The position numbers and the translations under genes were made by a program. The notes beneath the pieces were generated by a model that saw only the letters and a program-made list of their open reading frames with translations, searched no databases and had not been told where the DNA came from. A DNA stretch of 33,945 nucleotides. It comes from Candidatus Parvarchaeota archaeon. Lineage in GTDB: Archaea > Nanobdellota > Nanobdellia > JAFCGN01 > DAOVEB01. Shown here piece by piece: positions 1 to 9,716 of this stretch; positions within the stretch are counted from its first letter, which is position 1, and every line of letters starts with the position of its first letter. Location: assembly GCA_030669205.1 (NCBI GenBank), contig DAOVEB010000004.1, positions 1-33,945 of the forward strand, in the 5' to 3' direction.

Positions 1-2
1 GT

Positions 3-401
3 TATGGAGACCTTGACTTGGAGAACCGGAAAGTGAGGGTTCGAGGCAAGGGTGACAAACAACGCTTTTCAAGGTTAAGCAACGCAGCTGTTGGAAGTCT
101 GCGCCTCTACATAGGCGAATCTCAACGTGATACCCCGCCCCCGGATGAAGCGGTTTTCACAATCACAGCACGCCGCATCCAGCAGTTCGTCGGTAGAACT
201 GCGAAGCGCGCAGGCATAGCAAAGGCGACCCCACATATGCTCCGCCACTCATTTGCTACGCATCTGCTGCAGAGTGGGGTTAGCATCCGTTATATCCAGC
301 AGCTCCTCGGCCACTCAAGCCTGAACACAACAGAGATATACACCAGCGTTGTTGACGCGGACCTTGATAGGTTGAGAATGCCAGGAGATGATTTGGAATA
401 A
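3..401 (+). CDS. xerA: Tyrosine recombinase/integrase, XerA/XerC/D-like, C-terminal catalytic part (5' truncated by window edge)
   Basis: Frame is open from base 3; HMLRHSFATHLLQSGVSIRYIQQLLGHSSLNTTEIYTSV carries the HxxR...H/W...Y catalytic signature. Confidence 0.9.
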   Translation, partial: YGDLDLENRKVRVRGKGDKQRFSRLSNAAVGSLRLYIGESQRDTPPPDEAVFTITARRIQQFVGRTAKRAGIAKATPHMLRHSFATHLLQSGVSIRYIQQLLGHSSLNTTEIYTSVVDADLDRLRMPGDDLE

Positions 402-421
402 TCTTAATAGAATTTAATTAG

Positions 422-1471
422 TTATATTTTTGGAAATTTTTGGTAATGTTTTGCTGCAAGTTCGTTTAATCCAGGTATAACTTCATCTTGAACTACTCCC
501 AATATTAAATCACTAACTTTGCTTTTTGGAGCAACGAAATAAGAATATCTATTGTAATTAGTTAACTCAAAATTTAGGTTTTCTCCACTAACAGGATCCA
601 AAACAGTTAACCCTGCTTGTTTGGCGTAGAAGCAAGGTGGAGCCAAGTCATATGAGTAACATCCTCTATTTGCTGTTCTTCCGAACCCTTCAAGCGCTAA
701 TCTGAACTCGTTCCGGAGATCAAGTGATATTGCTTTTGTATCAACAGATCTTAAAATCTCTGCTGTTGTTGATCCAGTTGCTCTCACGCCAAGGCTTTTC
801 CACTCTTCAAGTTCTAGACCATCCAACAACTTTTCTCTTATGAAATTCCCGACTATTGCACCATGAAAGTAGTGTTCGCCAAAGTATATCTTTAGAACCT
901 GATCCAACTCCTCGATCTGGTACATCTTGGGTTTTCCTATTTCTTCCTTTCCAACGCCAATTCTAGCACTTTTTTTATCTGAGTAGAATGTTCTCCCATC
1001 CCAATCTTGCATAGCACAAGCAACTGCACCATCTAAAGTTGGGTTGTCCTGTTTGAAAGCTATGGCTGTGCTGAAAACCAGTGAAGGACCACCAAATACC
1101 ACTTTCCCATAATTCTCCGTTCTATATGTCTGGATATTGGCTTTTGACCCGTCTATGGGATCTGAAAGTATGAATAGATCAGGATTTTCCCCAAGTATTT
1201 TATCTATACTTAACTCCGCAGACTCTCCACTTTCTATCAGTGTCCATGTGTCTCTTAATTCATATCCTAGAGCTATCTTAAGATCAGAGGATTTACTCAT
1301 CATAAGAAGATAACTCAATCCTGCCTCTTCAGCACAGGTCTCAAACTCCTTTATTGGATGAAGGCGGCCTCTATATTCAGACACATCATCTTGTATAAAC
1401 TCTGAAACGGCTTCACATATGGTCCCTACTTGACCCTTGCAAAGTTCTAAGGCGAGGTTATCAATTTTCAT
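422..1471 (-). CDS. Inositol monophosphatase/FBPase-superfamily phosphatase
   Basis: 349-aa ORF with DPIDGS metal-binding motif and C-terminal YDLAPPCFYAKQAGLTVLD; TATA-like ctttttaaattg upstream on the minus strand. Confidence 0.65.
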   Translation of the reverse strand: MKIDNLALELCKGQVGTICEAVSEFIQDDVSEYRGRLHPIKEFETCAEEAGLSYLLMMSKSSDLKIALGYELRDTWTLIESGESAELSIDKILGENPDLFILSDPIDGSKANIQTYRTENYGKVVFGGPSLVFSTAIAFKQDNPTLDGAVACAMQDWDGRTFYSDKKSARIGVGKEEIGKPKMYQIEELDQVLKIYFGEHYFHGAIVGNFIREKLLDGLELEEWKSLGVRATGSTTAEILRSVDTKAISLDLRNEFRLALEGFGRTANRGCYSYDLAPPCFYAKQAGLTVLDPVSGENLNFELTNYNRYSYFVAPKSKVSDLILGVVQDEVIPGLNELAAKHYQKFPKI

Positions 1472-1517
1472 TATCTACTGCGAGATAGTTACAATTTAAA
1501 AAGATTTTCAAATTCGA

Positions 1518-2438
1518 TTATTCCTGTGGGAGCTCAATCAGTGGTACGAACCTGTCTTCTTCTTCTTCCTTTTTCTTGGACTTCTTCTTTCCTTTCTTTT
1601 TGCCCTTCTTGTCTTTCTTTTCTCCCTCACCTTTCTTCCCCTCACCGCCAGAACGCACGAACCAGAGCAGGACGACTAGGAAGATGACGATGAATATGAC
1701 CAATCCGAGTGCTGCTGAGTTGGTTGCGAGGAAGTCGAAGACGTTGAAGAAGGTGCTTGATATCGTGCTGTGGCACTGGCGGTCGACTATCGTGCCGTCA
1801 CAGATGATGGGTGCGCAGACGTTACCGACGCAGGTTGAACTCTCGTTGCAGTCCCCGTCAACGATGCACTCGAATGGTACGCATCTGTGATTTGGACCCA
1901 CATACTCACTGCTTCCACAACTTAATGGCGAGCACGTGTAGTTGTTGAGGCAGTACTCGTTGTACTCGCAGTCGTTGTCCGAGCAGCAGATGGACACGCC
2001 GAAGTAAATATCCTTCTCATATATGGTCTTTGTGAGGATACGTCCGCACACCTGTTCCTCTTGTTCGAGGAAAGCGTCTGTTGTGTAGTTGTATATTATG
2101 CAGGCCTGGAACGAGAAGGAGTTGTTTGTTGGTTCTGGCAGGTCTGCATCTATAAAAAAGGTGGTGCTGTTGTGCATGCCTAACCTCACGTTCTGGTTTC
2201 TGAACCTGGTACCATTCACAGTCCTGGCGCTGATAGACTGCACCCAATACTCCTTTATCCTGTAGACATAAGGTTGGGGGTTGTTGATGGTTATTATGTA
2301 CTCTGCCGGGTAACCTTCGATGCAGCAGGAGATACACCTTGAAGACGCCACTATTGTCCCGGAGAATGGCTGGTCCGCGTGGACTGCACCCAGTAAAAAA
2401 AACAGAAGAAGTGCAGGCGCGAGCCTAGCGACGTTCAT
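1518..2438 (-). CDS. Secreted, Cys-rich single-TM surface protein with Lys/Glu-rich cytoplasmic tail
   Basis: Start placed at MNVARLAPALLLFFLLGAVHA (signal peptide) rather than the longer ORF; EGF-like Cys spacing, TM LGLVIFIVIFLVVLLWFV, then a KKGKKKGKKKSKKKEEEE tail. Confidence 0.75.
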   Translation of the reverse strand: MNVARLAPALLLFFLLGAVHADQPFSGTIVASSRCISCCIEGYPAEYIITINNPQPYVYRIKEYWVQSISARTVNGTRFRNQNVRLGMHNSTTFFIDADLPEPTNNSFSFQACIIYNYTTDAFLEQEEQVCGRILTKTIYEKDIYFGVSICCSDNDCEYNEYCLNNYTCSPLSCGSSEYVGPNHRCVPFECIVDGDCNESSTCVGNVCAPIICDGTIVDRQCHSTISSTFFNVFDFLATNSAALGLVIFIVIFLVVLLWFVRSGGEGKKGEGEKKDKKGKKKGKKKSKKKEEEEDRFVPLIELPQE

Positions 2439-2493
2439 ACCACTCTTTATTGCAGGACAAAATATAAAACTATTGAAATGTTGATTTGGTTCA

Positions 2494-3294
2494 ATGGGTG
2501 CTATCAGGTCAACAACTGTCAGATATCTGCGCATATACAAGAAGTATAGATTTAGACTGGTCATGGACGTACTGTGGCTGTTCGTCAATCTGCTCATCTT
2601 CGCTTTCATGGGTGAGGTAATTGAGCCCAAGGGTGCAGTGATAAGTTACTCGTTTACAAGCTTCTTTATGGTTGGAATCCTCTTCTGGAGCTTCTTTGAG
2701 GCGCCCTATGTGAACGCCGTTATGGCCATTCCTGAAGAGGCAAGCAGCGGAACACTTGGAATCTTGTATACAAGTGGAGTAACACCTTTGAAGGTCATAG
2801 TGGCCCAGATGCTCTCATCCACCCTGATATTTGGAGTTGTCGGGATGTTGGTGGTCCTACCCGCGGTTGTTTTCATTGGAGCGATTGACATATTTTCAAT
2901 CTCTTATAACCTGCTCGCGCTTCTGATTCCTATTCTGGCTGTGTCATGGCTGTTCATGCTGGCCGTATCCATCGCATTCGGCTCACTTGCACTTCTGGTC
3001 AAGAAGTTGGGCGGAACAGCCACCGTAATCATCCAAGGATTGAAGATACTCTCAGGGTTTTTCTTCCCAATTGCCGGCTTCCCTGCCGTGATAAAACCTC
3101 TCATTGCCAAGTTACCAGTTACAATCGGACTGGGCATGGCCAGGGACATACTGATACTTAATACAACCAGCAACGTCCTTGACAACATGTTTTGGATGTG
3201 CAGTGGGACACTTTTCTTTTTGCTCCTATCCTATGCAATATATACATCTGCTGAGAGAAAGGCGAGGTTGAATGGTACAATTGAGACTTACTGA
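2494..3294 (+). CDS. ABC-2 type transporter permease
   Basis: 266-aa polytopic protein directly upstream of an ABC ATPase; TATA-like aaaatataaaact about 27 nt upstream. Confidence 0.85.
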   Translation: MGAIRSTTVRYLRIYKKYRFRLVMDVLWLFVNLLIFAFMGEVIEPKGAVISYSFTSFFMVGILFWSFFEAPYVNAVMAIPEEASSGTLGILYTSGVTPLKVIVAQMLSSTLIFGVVGMLVVLPAVVFIGAIDIFSISYNLLALLIPILAVSWLFMLAVSIAFGSLALLVKKLGGTATVIIQGLKILSGFFFPIAGFPAVIKPLIAKLPVTIGLGMARDILILNTTSNVLDNMFWMCSGTLFFLLLSYAIYTSAERKARLNGTIETY

Positions 3295-3300
3295 GGTGGA

Positions 3301-4230
3301 ATGATGAACGTGACCGTGGATGTGAAGGGTCTGACCAAGAGGTTCGCGGATAGGGGTAAAAGGATTACCGTGCTCAACAGGGTGACATTTGATGCGAAGA
3401 GGAGTCAGATCTTCGCCATAATAGGGCCGAATGCCAGCGGAAAGACAACACTTTTGAAAGTACTCTCGACGATTTTCCTGCCTGATGGAGGTTCAGCAAG
3501 GATAATGGGTTATGATATAGTGAGGCAGGCCAAGAAGGTCAGGGAGGTCTCTAGTTTCACGTCACCAGCGCTCACCTTCCAGAAGAAATTGACGTTGAGG
3601 GAGGTTCTGAAGTTCTACGCCGGTACAATAAACAAGGACTTTGAGGCCGTGATACCGTTCCTCAACGAATGCGGCATGTACAAACTCCTTGACGAGAGCG
3701 TCGAGGGCTTTTCAGAGGGACAGAAGATGCTGACAAGGATTGCAATAGCGCTCCTCAAGGACCCGCAGGTCCTGATGCTGGACGAGCCAACAGCACCTTT
3801 GGACGCCCAGAAAAAGGAGTTTCTTATAAAGTTCCTGAGGAAGTACGCGGAGAACCGGACTCTGCTCGTGGTTGACCACAACCCCGACACAATAGGCCAG
3901 CTCTGCACAGACTTCCTCCTCTTGGCGCGGGGTGGCAAGGTTGTCAAGAAAGGGACCATGGACGAGTTCTTTGCGGGTTTTCCGTACCGCTTTGCCTTGA
4001 TTATAACACCCCGTGGCTTCGTGCCCACCAATGTGCTCAATGGTCTTGGCAAGCCGTACCAGAAGAATCCTGACGGAACAGTGTCGATACTCCTCAACGA
4101 AAGGGGGGAAGCCGAGGAGATGGTTAATTCGCTGATGAAGGATCACAAGAGGATAGTTGCCTCCTTTGAGACTTCTATAGTCACATGGCGCGAAGTGTAC
4201 AACTACTGGCTGAAGCAAGCAACTAGGTAA
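3301..4230 (+). CDS. ABC transporter ATP-binding protein
   Basis: Walker A GPNASGKT, signature FSEGQKM, Walker B VLMLDEPTAPLD. Confidence 0.92.
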   Translation: MMNVTVDVKGLTKRFADRGKRITVLNRVTFDAKRSQIFAIIGPNASGKTTLLKVLSTIFLPDGGSARIMGYDIVRQAKKVREVSSFTSPALTFQKKLTLREVLKFYAGTINKDFEAVIPFLNECGMYKLLDESVEGFSEGQKMLTRIAIALLKDPQVLMLDEPTAPLDAQKKEFLIKFLRKYAENRTLLVVDHNPDTIGQLCTDFLLLARGGKVVKKGTMDEFFAGFPYRFALIITPRGFVPTNVLNGLGKPYQKNPDGTVSILLNERGEAEEMVNSLMKDHKRIVASFETSIVTWREVYNYWLKQATR

Positions 4231-4669
4231 TCTTCTTTAACCTCTTTTCGCATCTTTTGAGCACCTCTTCACTCCTTTCCACAAACCCGTCCCTGTTTTC
4301 AACACTCTTTCCACGCAGCAGCTCGCCCACATGGATTATCTCCTTCAGCTCACGGAGTATCTCCTTCAGGTCTGAGGGTATCTTCCCCTTCTTTGCTGAG
4401 AACATCTTTTTGGACGAAAGCACAGAGTAGAACTCCTTTGGCAGTGTCCTCAACTTCTCTGAGGTCATCTCCGTTGTGGTCACAAAGTTCCAGAACTCGC
4501 TTAAGCCTGACAAAGTTTCGAATATTTCTTCTGAGTGCAGGGAACCCCTTATACTCCCTATCATCATCTGCACGCCAATGACCATAATCTTCTTTGACTT
4601 TATGAGAAGGCCTTGCCTGAACTTGTTTGCTGCTGTTCCGGCTGCCTTGGAACCCATATCATAAGTCAT
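4223..4669 (-). CDS. Hypothetical protein
   Basis: 148-aa ORF filling the gap between two confident genes; tail overlaps the ABC ATPase stop (convergent). Confidence 0.55.
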   Translation of the reverse strand: MTYDMGSKAAGTAANKFRQGLLIKSKKIMVIGVQMMIGSIRGSLHSEEIFETLSGLSEFWNFVTTTEMTSEKLRTLPKEFYSVLSSKKMFSAKKGKIPSDLKEILRELKEIIHVGELLRGKSVENRDGFVERSEEVLKRCEKRLKKIT

Positions 4670-4707
4670 GGAAAAGGATTTATTGTGTGCGGTTATAATA
4701 CTTTGCT

Positions 4708-5406
4708 ATGGAAGAAAGAGTGAAAACTTCAGTCAAAGGTCTTGACAAACTTATAGGCGGCGGGTTGATACCCGGCAGCGTCATGCTCATAGCAGGCAAG
4801 GCGGGGGCTGGGAAGACAATCATGTGCGCACAGTACATCTACAACGGCGCACTTGCAGGGGAGCCCGGACTTTACATAACAACAGAAGAGACTCCGGCCA
4901 AGATACGCAAGGACGTTGCAAATTTTGGCTGGGGCATCGGGAAGTTGGAGAAGGAGAAAAAGTTTGTAATCCTTGAAATAAGCCCTATGCGCCTCGCTGA
5001 GATGGAATCCATAATCAAGGAGGCGAAGAGGAAGTACAAGATACAGAGATGTGTGATAGACTCTCTGAGCGTATTTGCGCTCTACTTTGAGAAGCCGTTT
5101 GCAGCCAGGAAGAGGCTCTATTCCATCTTTAAGGTTGTAGAAGAGTTGGGTATAACCACCATAGTGACAGCTGAGATACCCGAAGACTCGAAGAGGTTGA
5201 GCAGGCTGGGTCTGGCAGAGTTCATGGCAGACGGTGTGATAGTCCTCCAGTACCTGCCAATGGGCAGGCAGTTCAAGAGGGCGCTGCAGATACGGAAGAT
5301 GCGGATGAGTGACCACAGCAAGAACATCCACCCGTTCCGGATAACAAAGGGGGGAATCGAGGTCTTTGCCCCGAAGATGCCAAAGGGTATGAAACTTGAA
5401 TTGTAA
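4708..5406 (+). CDS. KaiC-like RecA-superfamily ATPase (single domain)
   Basis: Walker A GKAGAGKT, Walker B RCVIDSLS, YITTEETP, C-terminal HSKNIHPFRITKGGIEVF. Confidence 0.88.
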   Translation: MEERVKTSVKGLDKLIGGGLIPGSVMLIAGKAGAGKTIMCAQYIYNGALAGEPGLYITTEETPAKIRKDVANFGWGIGKLEKEKKFVILEISPMRLAEMESIIKEAKRKYKIQRCVIDSLSVFALYFEKPFAARKRLYSIFKVVEELGITTIVTAEIPEDSKRLSRLGLAEFMADGVIVLQYLPMGRQFKRALQIRKMRMSDHSKNIHPFRITKGGIEVFAPKMPKGMKLEL

Positions 5407-5439
5407 CTTTTATTAACCTGTAACTGGTTTACCTTATAG

Positions 5440-8301
5440 ATGCGCCTGAAAACATTATTTGCAATATTAGCGGCATTAAACCTCGTTGGGGTTGCTTCAG
5501 GAACCACCTGGTGGAACACCAATTGGGGGTACAGGATGCAGTTCAACGTCTCTGCCGGCTCGTACGACAGGGAGAACCCGGTAGTCGTCTACAACATCAA
5601 CTTCACTGCGCTGTTGCACGGTGCCGGGGACTCTGCACAGTTTGATGAGAACTCCATAAGGCTCATAGACGACGGTACCTTGGCAGAGGTTCCGTACCAG
5701 TTTGACCAGTCACCCGACTTCAACGCCACGACAAACGCAGTTGGTAACCTCACCTTTGTGGCGACTGGCACAATCCCCTCTGGAAGCGTGAAACCTCACC
5801 ACCTCTACTTCGACTCAGGAAGCGGCAAATCCGCGCCCAGCTATAGCACGTCGTGGGGCAGCATATACACCCCCTCAAACAGGCTTGAAAACTCGGTTTT
5901 TCAGGCACAATGGGACCAGATCAGCAACTACGGCCCAGGCATGGTGGACCTTTTCATAAAGAGCTCCGGCCGCGACCAGTGCAACGAGAATGTGAACCAG
6001 TACGCGAGGGTCGATGCTTACAAGCCGGAGAACTTGGGATGGACAGCAACTGTCCAGTCAACATCACTTGAGAACGGCGTTGTCAGGAAGCGGATGCAAC
6101 TGCGATACGAGGGAGATGGTTATGGTATAACAGAGAATGTCACCCTGTATAGGGGTGGCACTTACCTCTTTGTTGAGGTCGAGCACAACGCCACACTCAT
6201 GACACTTGGATTTTATGGAACACCTGGCGGCGACGAGTCTGACGACATCACAGATAGTACCGTGAGTGGTACGGTTGGTAGCCACGACTATAGAGGGGTG
6301 TACGACAATGTCAATAGTGAGGGTTACGAACTTATTATAGGCAGGAACTACATAGATGTCTCCTCGTGGGCCGAGTTCAAAGGTCAGAGCAGATATGGCT
6401 TTGACTTGAACGTCACTTCCTCAACATTCAGTTGTTATATGATTGCAGTCACCTCCGGTTCATCAGAGATTCAGAGCTGGCCAGACAGGCTTCTGAATCC
6501 TGTGACAGTTGTGACGGGCTCGGTGATAGAGGGCCCGGTGTGCGGCGACGGCGTGTGCGAAGTTTCCAAGGGTGAGACAGAGTCAACGTGCTGGGACGAC
6601 TGCCACATAGTCGTCTGCGGCGACGGCATCTGCGAGGGTGACGAAGACGAGGAAACGTGCCCAACTGACTGTTTCATAAACATAGACATACAGCAGCCCT
6701 ACATCAACCAGCAGTATTCCCTTGGAGACGTGCTAAGAGTCAGGGCCAAGGCCACAACACCGAAGGGTCTTGACGTGCTTGACGCAACAGCGGTTGTGCA
6801 CGTCCCATTCGACACGCCTTACAGCGCGACCTTGAAGGATGACGGCAGCCACAATGACGCCTTTGCCAACGATGCGGTTTATGGTGAGGAGACAATCATC
6901 CAGTCGAGCGCTGGTGTGGGATTGTACAACCTCACGGTCAATGTCACAAAGTGGGGTGGGACATCCTCGGCGGGTGTGCAGATTGAGGTGAGGGATGCGC
7001 TGTCAACAACCGCAGCTGTCTCGAATACGACCTTTTACAAAGGCTATGAAATCTTGGTTTCAGGAAAGGTGAGCAGCCTCAGGGGCGTGATACGTGAAAA
7101 CGCCACGTTTGAAATCAGCTTCTCCAGCGGTTCTTGGAGGTTCACCGACACCTTTCAGACAGACAACTCAGGCGCGTTCATCTATATCTATCCCGTCTCC
7201 TTCGCTGAGCCTGACGGTGTGTGGGAGATAACACTCAGCGGCAATGATTCGTACGGCAACAGGCTGAACAAGACATTTGAAGTTGAGGTGATAACTCCCT
7301 CACAAATCCTTTACTATGGCGTTTACTTCTCGACAAGCCCTCTTTCGTCTTACACCCGCGGGGACGAGATACCTGTGAGTGTATTTGTGAGGAAGGGCGA
7401 CAATCCGGTTGAGGATGCAGATGTCTCATACAAAGACCCGGCAGGCATCAGGAGATTCCTTCGCGAGGTCACTCCAGGATACTACGAGGATACCTACACC
7501 ATTCCAATGAATTCGCCAATTAGACCCTGGACACTCGCCATTCAGGCAATCAAGTATGAGAACAACACCCTTCAGGCCGGTGCATCAAGTCCGTTCACAA
7601 TCAACATAACAGCGCTCCAGTTCGTATACGACCTGATTGAGCCAACCCGTTTTGTTTTCGTCGCAGGCGAGCAGATAACACTAACAATCAGCCTGCGATA
7701 CGCGAATGGGACACCTGTGACGGGTGCGACTGTGAAGACCGAGTCCCCCTCAGGCGAAATCCTCATCTTTGACGAAGGAGAGGTTTCTGGTTACTATACA
7801 AGGGTTTACACGCCCGGAAACTATGAAAACGGCTCATGGTCGCTCAACGTACTCGCAAAGGATTCAGATGAGAACTTCGCCATCATAGGCAGGGAGATAC
7901 TCATAAGGGAGAACCTCCCCCTCATACCACCTTGGGGCTGGATAATCATAGCAGGTGTGGTTTTGTCGTCCCTCATCTTCTGGAAGGTCAGTGGGGAGAG
8001 AAGATACTATCGCTGGAGATTCGCGAAGCTGAACTCTGAGAAGGAGAGAATTGAGACCATGAAAGGCATAGTTGAGGAGAGATACTTCAACCGTAGGATA
8101 GACGAGGAGACCTACACCAAGTTGATGAGGGACTATGAGGAACAGAGCGTGGATGTAATCTCAAAGCTTGCGGCCATACAGCAGAAAGCGAAGATCAGAA
8201 AGAAGCCGAAGAAAAAGAAAACCAAGAGGCGACCAAAGGAGGAGAAATCGCCAGAAAAGAAAGCTCCTTCTGAACAACAGGACCAGGAGGGCACCTTATA
8301 G
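5440..8301 (+). CDS. Large surface protein: signal peptide, DUF2341-like N-terminus, CGDGxC repeats, Ig/MG2-like domains, TM, cytoplasmic helix and Lys-rich tail
   Basis: N-terminus MRLKTLFAILAALNLVGVASG; TTWWNTNWGYRMQFNV; CGDGVCE...C..DC twice; TM WGWIIIAGVVLSSLIFW; C-terminal KKPKKKKTKRRPKEEKSPEKK. Confidence 0.82.
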   Translation: MRLKTLFAILAALNLVGVASGTTWWNTNWGYRMQFNVSAGSYDRENPVVVYNINFTALLHGAGDSAQFDENSIRLIDDGTLAEVPYQFDQSPDFNATTNAVGNLTFVATGTIPSGSVKPHHLYFDSGSGKSAPSYSTSWGSIYTPSNRLENSVFQAQWDQISNYGPGMVDLFIKSSGRDQCNENVNQYARVDAYKPENLGWTATVQSTSLENGVVRKRMQLRYEGDGYGITENVTLYRGGTYLFVEVEHNATLMTLGFYGTPGGDESDDITDSTVSGTVGSHDYRGVYDNVNSEGYELIIGRNYIDVSSWAEFKGQSRYGFDLNVTSSTFSCYMIAVTSGSSEIQSWPDRLLNPVTVVTGSVIEGPVCGDGVCEVSKGETESTCWDDCHIVVCGDGICEGDEDEETCPTDCFINIDIQQPYINQQYSLGDVLRVRAKATTPKGLDVLDATAVVHVPFDTPYSATLKDDGSHNDAFANDAVYGEETIIQSSAGVGLYNLTVNVTKWGGTSSAGVQIEVRDALSTTAAVSNTTFYKGYEILVSGKVSSLRGVIRENATFEISFSSGSWRFTDTFQTDNSGAFIYIYPVSFAEPDGVWEITLSGNDSYGNRLNKTFEVEVITPSQILYYGVYFSTSPLSSYTRGDEIPVSVFVRKGDNPVEDADVSYKDPAGIRRFLREVTPGYYEDTYTIPMNSPIRPWTLAIQAIKYENNTLQAGASSPFTINITALQFVYDLIEPTRFVFVAGEQITLTISLRYANGTPVTGATVKTESPSGEILIFDEGEVSGYYTRVYTPGNYENGSWSLNVLAKDSDENFAIIGREILIRENLPLIPPWGWIIIAGVVLSSLIFWKVSGERRYYRWRFAKLNSEKERIETMKGIVEERYFNRRIDEETYTKLMRDYEEQSVDVISKLAAIQQKAKIRKKPKKKKTKRRPKEEKSPEKKAPSEQQDQEGTL

Positions 8302-8922
8302 GAACTGCTCTTCAAGCACAATACCCCTCTTTTCTATGCTGAACTGGAGCAGTGAGGCTGGGCAGTCGTTCCTCACCTGCAAAAAATTGCCTGACTCTGT
8401 TCTCATGAAGTTTACAACAACGTTGCAGAGCTCCTTGAGGGTCTCAAACTCCTGTTTGTTATGCATATCCTCATCAACAACCACTGCCAGAGGGACTCCG
8501 ATAGCCTTGCACCTGTCAATTGTGGTCTGGAGGAACTTCACAATTCTTTCCAGTTCGTTGTAGAGCATGAGTGTTGAGAGCAGGTTGATGACAACCCTTG
8601 GTTTTCCCTTTTTCTTGACCAGGTCGTCCATAGCCATCGATATTTGCTCTAGGGCGGCGAGGCTTTCCACGTAGTCTGTGTTCTTGGTTCTCTTTCCGCT
8701 CTGAGCCGCTATGAAATGTGTCTCTATCTTCATGTTGAGGCCGGAGATGCGCCCCATTACGTCATCAACTGCCTCGGTTGAGACATAGATTCCCTTGTTT
8801 ATGAACTGCAGCACGTAGGTGTCGCGCGCCTTCTTTATCCCAGTCACCATCACAACTGTGTCATGATTGAATCCGCCACTGAGAAACCTGTCAAGACCCT
8901 TTATTCCCGTTGTCACCTTCAT
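8296..8922 (-). CDS. KaiC-like paralog with degenerate nucleotide-binding site
   Basis: Same N-terminal KxTTGIKGLDRFLSGGF and STEAVDDV as KaiC-like proteins, but Walker A reads GIKKARDT and Walker B reads RVVINLLS. Confidence 0.75.
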   Translation of the reverse strand: MKVTTGIKGLDRFLSGGFNHDTVVMVTGIKKARDTYVLQFINKGIYVSTEAVDDVMGRISGLNMKIETHFIAAQSGKRTKNTDYVESLAALEQISMAMDDLVKKKGKPRVVINLLSTLMLYNELERIVKFLQTTIDRCKAIGVPLAVVVDEDMHNKQEFETLKELCNVVVNFMRTESGNFLQVRNDCPASLLQFSIEKRGIVLEEQFL

Positions 8923-9716
8923 TTCTCTTCCCCAGTCAACTTCACTATTTCCATTCCGTCGTCTGTGATTTTTATCGGATGTATCTTGTCAGAGTGTTCG
9001 GTTCTCCTCATCTTGCGTATTAGCAACGCCCTTTTGTACTTCCTTGCGAGGCCGATGTACATCAGGGAGATTATCCCATCTGCTATAAACTCCACGACCC
9101 CGAACCTGCTCAATCCCTTACTTTCCTCAAGAACCTCGGCTGTTACAAGTGTTGTGAGCCCGAGCCGCTTGGCCTCGCGCAGAATCTTGTGGAACTCCTT
9201 CCGTGTTTTGTACTCGTCGCCCAGATAAAGCCCGAACATCGAAGCCGAGTCTATCACAAGCCGTTTTGCATCTATCTCCTTGGTCAATCTGCGCAGCAGC
9301 TGAGGCAACTTGGCCATCATGTCGGGTTCAAGTTGCAGGACTCTGAACCGGTTTTTCTTTATCAGTTTGAGCAAGTCCCAGCCGAACGACACGTTCATGT
9401 CGTTCAGCAGGTCAGCTGCTGTTTCCTCTGTTGAGACAAAGATGCCGTTTTCATTGTAGTCGATTACTCCTTTGTAGAGGAACTGTGACGTGAAGATGGT
9501 CTTTCCAGTTCCTGTCTTTCCGGATATCAACACAACAGAACGCGGCAGGTAACCACCCTCCATCCGTTCATCAAGCCCGACCACTCCGGTTTTCACACGT
9601 TTCTTTGACGTGATGAAGTAATCCTTTATGGAGGGCATGTAGACCTTCAACTTCTCCAGGAACTTCTTGTCGCTCTCGCCCGCAACCTCCTTGCTCAAAC
9701 TCTGTTTCTTTTTCAT
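8919..9716 (-). CDS. KaiC-like RecA-superfamily ATPase
   Basis: Walker A GKTGTGKT, Walker B RLVIDSAS, HSDKIHPIKITDDGMEI; 4-nt overlap with the next gene. Confidence 0.88.
   Translation of the reverse strand: MKKKQSLSKEVAGESDKKFLEKLKVYMPSIKDYFITSKKRVKTGVVGLDERMEGGYLPRSVVLISGKTGTGKTIFTSQFLYKGVIDYNENGIFVSTEETAADLLNDMNVSFGWDLLKLIKKNRFRVLQLEPDMMAKLPQLLRRLTKEIDAKRLVIDSASMFGLYLGDEYKTRKEFHKILREAKRLGLTTLVTAEVLEESKGLSRFGVVEFIADGIISLMYIGLARKYKRALLIRKMRRTEHSDKIHPIKITDDGMEIVKLTGEEK

Noticed and set aside
2439-2630. Upstream extension of the Cys-rich membrane protein ORF
   Set aside because: Overlaps the divergent ABC permease; the signal peptide begins at 2438
3615-4218. 160-aa and 168-aa minus-strand ORFs opposite the ABC ATPase
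   Set aside because: Both are antisense shadows of an ATPase with all catalytic motifs
4729-5331. 200-aa minus-strand ORF opposite the KaiC-like gene
   Set aside because: Fully antisense to a confident CDS with intact motifs; composition is that of a reverse-frame shadow ORF
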